Shown: positions 35,573 to 39,408 of the stretch, one piece after another | How positions within the stretch are numbered: position 1 is the first letter of the stretch | Layout: every line of letters starts with the position of its first letter | Source of the DNA: an uncultured Rhodospirillales bacterium | GTDB lineage: Bacteria; Pseudomonadota; Alphaproteobacteria; Acetobacterales; Acetobacteraceae | Reading direction: 5' to 3' | DNA: 39,408 nt | Assembly: GCA_903845065.1 (NCBI GenBank) | Contig: CAIMWH010000338.1 | Coordinates: 1 to 39,408 of the forward strand | The notes under the pieces: model-generated | Told to the model about the DNA's origin: nothing | Database searches by the model: none | The model's input: only the letters and a program-made list of their open reading frames with translations | Made by a program: the position numbers and the translations under genes

Positions 35573-35731
35573 AAAAATCTCTCCACAAAACGGCACGAAT
35601 TCTGTCTGGCAGTCGCGAATTCGCAAAATGAACTCGCACGACGGCCAGTACAGGCCGGCATTGGCGACAGATCGGCAGGTTATACCCGCCGGGAAATTTT
35701 CTTGGACGCAATATCGAAACGATTTCGATTA

Positions 35732-35737
35732 AATCTA
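35732..35737 (-). promoter_or_regulatory. Candidate -10 hexamer for the repeat-protein gene
   Basis: TAGATT on the minus strand (four of six matches to TATAAT) begins 22 bases after the FNR-like box. That is the exact distance between a box centred at -41.5 and a -10 element, which puts the transcription start near 35725 and gives a leader of about 150 bases. Confidence 0.5.
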
Positions 35738-35759
35738 GGCATACCCAGGGGGTAATACA

Positions 35760-35773
35760 TTGACCTGGATCAA
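35760..35773 (-). promoter_or_regulatory. FNR/FixK-type anaerobox
   Basis: Plus-strand TTGACCTGGATCAA, minus-strand TTGATCCAGGTCAA, matches the dyad TTGAY-N4-RTCAA of FNR/FnrL/FixK proteins with all conserved bases. It lies 187 bases upstream of the repeat-protein start codon and is placed for class II activation with the -10 at 35732-35737. No FNR/FixK gene is in the window. Confidence 0.72.
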
Positions 35774-35777
35774 CGAA

Positions 35778-35814
35778 CCCGGACGCACCGCTTCAACGGC
35801 ATCCGGCGTCCGGG
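35778..35814 (-). terminator. Hairpin downstream of the orphan binding-protein gene
   Basis: CCCGGACGC (35778-35786) and GCGTCCGGG (35806-35814) form a perfect nine-base stem with a 19-base loop, just after the stop at 35820 (minus). The T-run is weak. It separates this transcript from the FNR-type promoter that starts immediately after. Confidence 0.6.
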
Positions 35815-35819
35815 CGGGG

Positions 35820-37379
35820 CTATTTCTTCTCGACGTTCCAGTAGACCAGCACCGGCGAGGGCAGCAGCCCGGCCACATTGGTGCGGATGGCGGTGAGGGA
35901 GTCGTATTGGCCGAGCACCCGGTAGGGGTGCATTTCGGCGAGGCGGCGGTGGTAGCGATCGAGCGCCGCCGGGCGGGCCGCGTCATCGGCTTCGAGGAAC
36001 GCGTCGCGCAGGGCTTCGGTCGCGTTGTCGCAGGCCCAGCCGACGAAGTTGCGGCCTTCGCAGGTCATCTCGGTGGCGATGTTGGTGAGCGGATGGCTCA
36101 TCAGGGCGCCTGGCGCGCCGGTGAGGAACAGGTTCCAGCCGTCCTTCTTGCGCAGCAACTGCCCCACGGTGCCCCAGTCGGTCCAGACCATCTCGACGTT
36201 GAAGCCGGCCTTCTTCAGCGCGTCGAACGCCACTTCGGCCATCTGCCCGAGGGTGGCGATGGAATGGGTGGAAACGAATGTGAGTTTCTCGCCCTTGTAG
36301 CCGGCTTCGGCGGCGATCTGCCGGGCCTTGGCGAAATCCTGCTTGTAGCCCTCGGCCCCCACCTCGGTGCCGAAGGCGGAGCCGCAGATGAAGAAGCTGT
36401 TGCAGGTCTTCCAGTATTTCGGATCGCCCCAGCCGGCGGCCATTTCGTCGGACTGGTCGATCACGTAGGCGAGGGCCTCGCGCATTTTAGGGTTGTTGAA
36501 GGGCGGGATGGTGGCGTTCGGCCGCAGCATGTTCTGCGCCATGATCGGCGTCAGCTTGATGATGCGGATGTCTTTCTGGCGGGAGAGGAGATCGACCTGG
36601 TCGAGGATCGGGCGCTCCAGCATATCGACTTCGCCGGCCTGGAGGGCGGCGGCGGCGGTGGCGGCATCATCGATGACATGCCACTCGACGCGGTCGACCT
36701 TGACGATCCGTGCGCCGGCCAGACCATCGGGGGCTTCGGTGCGCGGGATATAGTCGGCGTTGCGCTCCCACACGGTGCGGTGGCCCACCACGCGCTCGCC
36801 CGGCACGAAGCGGAACGGGCCGGAACCGATGGAGTTGCTGATCTGGGCGTTGCCGGCGCCCTCGATATCCTTGGCCCGCATCACGGCGGGGAAGCGGGCG
36901 GGGGCGGCGGCGAGGGCGAACAGCATGGAGCCGAACGGCTTGCGCAGGCGGAATTCCAGCGTGCGGGCATCCACCTCGCGCAGGCTTTCGGTAAGCGCGC
37001 CGACGCGGGCGCCCACCGGATCGAGGCTCATGAAGCGGCGCATCGAGACGATGACATCATTCACTGTGACGGCCGAGCCGTCATGGAAGCGCAGGTTGGG
37101 GCGCAGGCGGAAGGTCCAGGTGAGGCCATCCGGCGAGACCTCCCAGCTTTCGGCCATCATCGGCTTGGGCTGAAGGTTGGAATCCCAGGTGAACAGGCTC
37201 TCGTAGACCATCGCGGTGGCGATCAGCGAAATCCAGGCGGTGCCGTACATCGGGTCCAGCACGGTGACGTCGGCGGAAGGCACCACGCGTAGCACCCGGT
37301 TAGCGGGCGTTTGCGCCGCCAGCGGGGTGGCCGCGAGGAGGGCCAGACAGGCACCAAGGACAGTCCGCAACCGGCTCAT
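35820..37379 (-). CDS. Orphan peptide/oligopeptide-type ABC substrate-binding protein (family 5)
   Basis: A 519-residue periplasmic binding protein. Signal peptide MSRLRTVLGACLALLAATPLAAQ, then RVLRVVPSADVTVLDPMYGTAW and WTFRLRPNLRFHDGSAVTVNDV of the DppA/OppA class. The ATG at 37379 has GGAG six bases before it and is preferred over an ATG at 37391 and the long upstream frame. No permease or ATPase genes follow it; it is 68 bases downstream of the flavin monooxygenase on the same strand. It may use the complete importer at 25837-31198 or a transporter elsewhere; both are inference. Confidence 0.9.
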   Translation of the reverse strand: MSRLRTVLGACLALLAATPLAAQTPANRVLRVVPSADVTVLDPMYGTAWISLIATAMVYESLFTWDSNLQPKPMMAESWEVSPDGLTWTFRLRPNLRFHDGSAVTVNDVIVSMRRFMSLDPVGARVGALTESLREVDARTLEFRLRKPFGSMLFALAAAPARFPAVMRAKDIEGAGNAQISNSIGSGPFRFVPGERVVGHRTVWERNADYIPRTEAPDGLAGARIVKVDRVEWHVIDDAATAAAALQAGEVDMLERPILDQVDLLSRQKDIRIIKLTPIMAQNMLRPNATIPPFNNPKMREALAYVIDQSDEMAAGWGDPKYWKTCNSFFICGSAFGTEVGAEGYKQDFAKARQIAAEAGYKGEKLTFVSTHSIATLGQMAEVAFDALKKAGFNVEMVWTDWGTVGQLLRKKDGWNLFLTGAPGALMSHPLTNIATEMTCEGRNFVGWACDNATEALRDAFLEADDAARPAALDRYHRRLAEMHPYRVLGQYDSLTAIRTNVAGLLPSPVLVYWNVEKK

Positions 37380-37447
37380 CGCGTGCTCCATGCATCGAAC
37401 CCCGGGAGTTTGTGGCCCGAACCGCGATGCGCGCAAGCGCCCTTGCG

Positions 37448-38785
37448 CTATCCCCGGGCGCGCGGGCGGGGCAGACCGAGGTTTTCCCGCAGCGTGGTGC
37501 CGGCATAGTCCCGATGGTAGAGCCCGCGGCGCTGCAATTCGGGCACCACGAGGTCCACGAAATCGATATAGGCGCCAGGCACATGGGTGGCGGCGATGAC
37601 GAAGCCATCGCACGCGCCGCCGGTGAACAGCTCCTCCAACTGGTCTGCGATATCCGACGGCGTGCCGACCATGGCGCCGTGCGGGCGGGCGCGGCCGCTG
37701 AAGGTGATGAAATCGCGCACGGTGGGGTTGGGCTTGCCGCTGGCGCGCACCACGCCGTCCCGCATGGTCTGCATGCCGCCAATGCCGGCGAGTTCGGCGT
37801 CACTGAAGGCTTCGTCCATGCCCTTGGAGCCGAAATCGAAGTCCAGCGCTTCGGACAGCAGGGACAGCGCGTCGATCTCCTCGGGGAGCTGCTCGATGAA
37901 GGCCATCTTGTCCTCGGCCTCGGCGCGGGTGGGGGCGCAGACGGTGGTGGCAAGGGTGCAGACGAACACCTCCGCCGGATCGCGCCCTGCGGCGGCCACC
38001 TCGTCCTTCAGCGCCTTGTAGCCGGCATGGCCGGATTGCAGGTTGCGCGCGGCGGCGAAAATCACCTCGGCCCAGCGCCCGGCGAAGCGGCGGCCGCGGC
38101 CGGACTGGCCGGCCTGGATGATGACGGGCTGGCCCTGCGGCGAGCGCGGCACGGTGAACGGCCCGCGCGAGGCGAAATGGGTGCCGCGATGATCGAGGCG
38201 GCGCACCTTGGCCGGGTCGGCGAAGCGGCCGGAGGCGCGATCCATCACCAGGGCGTCGTCATCCCAGGAATTCCAGTGGCCATGCACCACTTCGAGGAAC
38301 TCGTCGGCACGGTCATAGCGGGCATCGTGCTCCACCACCTCGTTCCGCCCCATGTTGAACGCCTCGCCCTCGTTGAGCGAGGTGACGACGTTCCAGGCCG
38401 CCCGGCCGCCGGTGAGCTGGTCCACGGTGGCGAACTGGCGGGCGATGTGGAACGGCTCGTAGTAGGTGGTGGAGCAGGTGGCGCCGAGGCCGAGGCGGCT
38501 GGTGGCCATGCCCATCGCCATCAGCACGGCCACCGGATCGAGCTTCACGCAGCGGATGCCGTGTTCGACAGTATGGGCGTGATCGCCGGTAAAACGGTCC
38601 GGCATGGCCAGGCGGTCATCGAAGAAGCCCATGTGGAACTTGCCGCGCTCCAGCACCCGTCCGATGTCCTGGTAGTAGTCGGCCGACATGAAATCGAGCC
38701 GGGACTGTGGATGCCGCCATGACATCGGCAGGTTGGTGCAATTCTGCGCCTGCAGGAAACCCACCATCACCATTTGTCGCGCCAT
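37448..38785 (-). CDS. NtaA/SnaA/DszA family FMN-dependent monooxygenase
   Basis: A 445-residue luciferase-like monooxygenase of the NtaA/SnaA/SoxA(DszA) group, which use FMNH2 supplied by a separate reductase. Typical segments are LDFMSADYYQDIGRVLERGKF (with FFDDRLA after it), LDPVAVLMAMGMAT, TYYEPFHIARQFATVDQLTGGRAAWNVVTS, and QAGQSGRGRRFAGRWAEVIF. GGGAGGG sits just upstream of the ATG. Family members act on nitrilotriacetate, pristinamycin precursors, dibenzothiophene sulfone or alkanesulfonate-like compounds. The substrate here may be what the downstream binding protein captures. Confidence 0.92.
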   Translation of the reverse strand: MARQMVMVGFLQAQNCTNLPMSWRHPQSRLDFMSADYYQDIGRVLERGKFHMGFFDDRLAMPDRFTGDHAHTVEHGIRCVKLDPVAVLMAMGMATSRLGLGATCSTTYYEPFHIARQFATVDQLTGGRAAWNVVTSLNEGEAFNMGRNEVVEHDARYDRADEFLEVVHGHWNSWDDDALVMDRASGRFADPAKVRRLDHRGTHFASRGPFTVPRSPQGQPVIIQAGQSGRGRRFAGRWAEVIFAAARNLQSGHAGYKALKDEVAAAGRDPAEVFVCTLATTVCAPTRAEAEDKMAFIEQLPEEIDALSLLSEALDFDFGSKGMDEAFSDAELAGIGGMQTMRDGVVRASGKPNPTVRDFITFSGRARPHGAMVGTPSDIADQLEELFTGGACDGFVIAATHVPGAYIDFVDLVVPELQRRGLYHRDYAGTTLRENLGLPRPRARG

Positions 38786-39001
38786 GTCGCCCTCCCCGGG
38801 TGTCGTTATCCGGAGTGAAGCAGAAACCTGCTCGTCCGCCCATTGCAGGGTGCAATGGATGGATTAAATCTGGTAACATTCATGTCTATGGCGCCCGGTT
38901 GGCCGGCCATGCTAACCGCCGGGCGTGGTACGCGGGTGTGAATAACAAATTCTTAACGCGACCAGGTCGACATTATCACGGCCGGGCGGCGCGGCGCAGA
39001 G
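38786..39001. other. Divergent intergenic region between monooxygenase and Flp pilin genes
   Basis: 216 non-coding bases. It contains a perfect palindrome TGGCCGGCCA (38900-38909) and an AT-rich patch AATAACAAATTCTTAACG (about 38941-38958). These are possible regulatory sites for the two divergent genes, but no promoter could be assigned with confidence. Confidence 0.35.
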
Positions 39002-39214
39002 ATGGAGGGGCGGTTGCTAGACGTGCTTGGGCGTGCGGGGATGATCCGCCGGTTGCTGCGCGACACGCGTGGTTTCACTGCGCTCGAATACACCCTTATT
39101 ACGGTCATCATTGGTACCGTTGTGTTGTCCGGGGTCGGGATTATCGGCAACGCGCTCTCCGGTGCCTATGGTGAGATCGGCAATACGTTGACGCAACTCG
39201 CCAACGGGGTTTGA
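39002..39214 (+). CDS. Flp family type IVb pilin
   Basis: A 70-residue prepilin. A basic leader ends in RDTRG, followed by FTALEYTLITVIIGTVVLSG, the Flp motif in which the prepilin peptidase cuts after Gly and Glu5-Tyr6 of the mature pilin are conserved. A short C-terminal tail follows. An ATG at 39041 would give a 57-residue form with an 11-residue leader and is equally plausible. The rest of the Tad machinery is not in the window. It is followed by an insertion sequence. Confidence 0.85.
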   Translation: MEGRLLDVLGRAGMIRRLLRDTRGFTALEYTLITVIIGTVVLSGVGIIGNALSGAYGEIGNTLTQLANGV

Positions 39215-39268
39215 GCGTCACCGGCGGCAGGCCGGGCGGGCAATGGTAAACTTTTTTAGATTCCCTAA

Positions 39269-39408
39269 GAGTCTATCCGAAATCAAACAATGTCCTGACA
39301 AAGCCTTCTGAGCATCATCCTGACCGACGCCCAACGCAGGAAGGCCAGCGCCGAGCGGTTGAGGCACTCCCAATCCTTGGCTAGCCTGCGGCATCTGTTG
39401 AGCCAGGC
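39269..39408. mobile_element. End of an IS5-like insertion sequence (cut by window edge)
   Basis: From 39269 the sequence GAGTCTATCCGAAAT is a likely terminal inverted repeat, just outside the transposase stop. CTAA (39265-39268) precedes it and would suit the YTAR-type target duplication of IS5 elements. Only about 140 bases of the element are in the window; the other end is missing, so the boundary is an estimate. Confidence 0.65.
39283..39408 (-). CDS. Transposase C-terminal end, IS5-like (partial)
   Basis: Read on the minus strand, 41 codons then TGA at 39283-39285. The protein fragment starts AWLNRCRRLAKDWECLNRSA and ends RMMLRRLCQDIV. The pattern WxNRxRRLxKDxExL...RLMLRRL is the C terminus of IS5-family DDE transposases, including the last Glu region. 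The N-terminal part with the catalytic Asp residues lies outside the window. Whether the copy is intact cannot be seen. Confidence 0.8.
   Translation of the reverse strand, partial: AWLNRCRRLAKDWECLNRSALAFLRWASVRMMLRRLCQDIV

Noticed and set aside
35615-35624. Perfect palindrome GCGAATTCGC in the leader of the repeat-protein gene
   Set aside because: Only ten bases, no second copy and no recognised operator; expected by chance at this frequency.
35117-35755. Plus-strand 212-codon frame opposite the repeat protein
   Set aside because: It is a periodic shadow of the 42-base coding repeats, with Leu/Gly-rich repeats and no ribosome site; the minus frame has signal peptide, GGAGAG and an FNR-type promoter.

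Overview
The window is high-GC DNA with dense, tightly packed genes, many ATGA/GTGA overlaps and some GTG starts. Gene content points to an alphaproteobacterium, most likely a Rhodospirillales/Acetobacteraceae-type organism: an hdaA-ppk-ppx block divergent from purM-purN, a stand-alone aa3-type cytochrome oxidase subunit IV, DUF1489, an EF-G-like GTPase, Tad/Flp pilus parts and an FNR/FixK-type box. The taxonomic placement is inference from family content only.

Layout. 1-60 is the 5' part of a tRNA-Ala on the minus strand. 200-1321 is a serine hydrolase and 1470-2498 (minus) an aminoglycoside-phosphotransferase-fold kinase. 2564-9667 (minus) is a five-gene polysaccharide block: a three-domain glycosyltransferase, a CmcI-type methyltransferase, a putative sugar O-methyltransferase, and an ABC-2 permease with an ATPase that carries a Wzt-like C-terminal domain. 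9860-12341 holds a divergent amidase and PEP-mutase/isocitrate-lyase-like pair. A large nested inverted repeat follows, then an EF-G-like GTPase (minus), a DUF1489 gene, a small exported Lys-rich peptide, lipB and tRNA-Leu(GAG).

16225-21294 (minus) is a coupled run: CDP-alcohol phosphatidyltransferase, hdaA, ppk, ppx. It is divergent from purM-purN, followed by the aa3 oxidase subunit IV, ndk and an ABC-F ATPase. 25837-31198 (minus) is a complete dipeptide/oligopeptide ABC importer (binding protein, two permeases, two ATPases). 31343-33563 (minus) is a TadE-TadE-TadG-like pseudopilin/pilus-assembly operon. A lactate/malate dehydrogenase-family oxidoreductase lies next to an exported protein built of 14-residue repeats, which has an FNR/FixK-type class II promoter. 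A second, orphan oligopeptide-type binding protein follows, downstream of an NtaA/SnaA-type flavin monooxygenase. The window ends with a Flp pilin gene and the end of an IS5-like insertion sequence.

The most unusual material is the FNR-box plus 14-residue-repeat protein (34859-35773), the methylation-linked polysaccharide export block, the Tad operon whose last protein ends in a calcium-site-like DRDFND motif, and a set of perfect hairpins, two of which are built from the stop codons of convergent genes. No CRISPR array, prophage or obvious defence system is visible.
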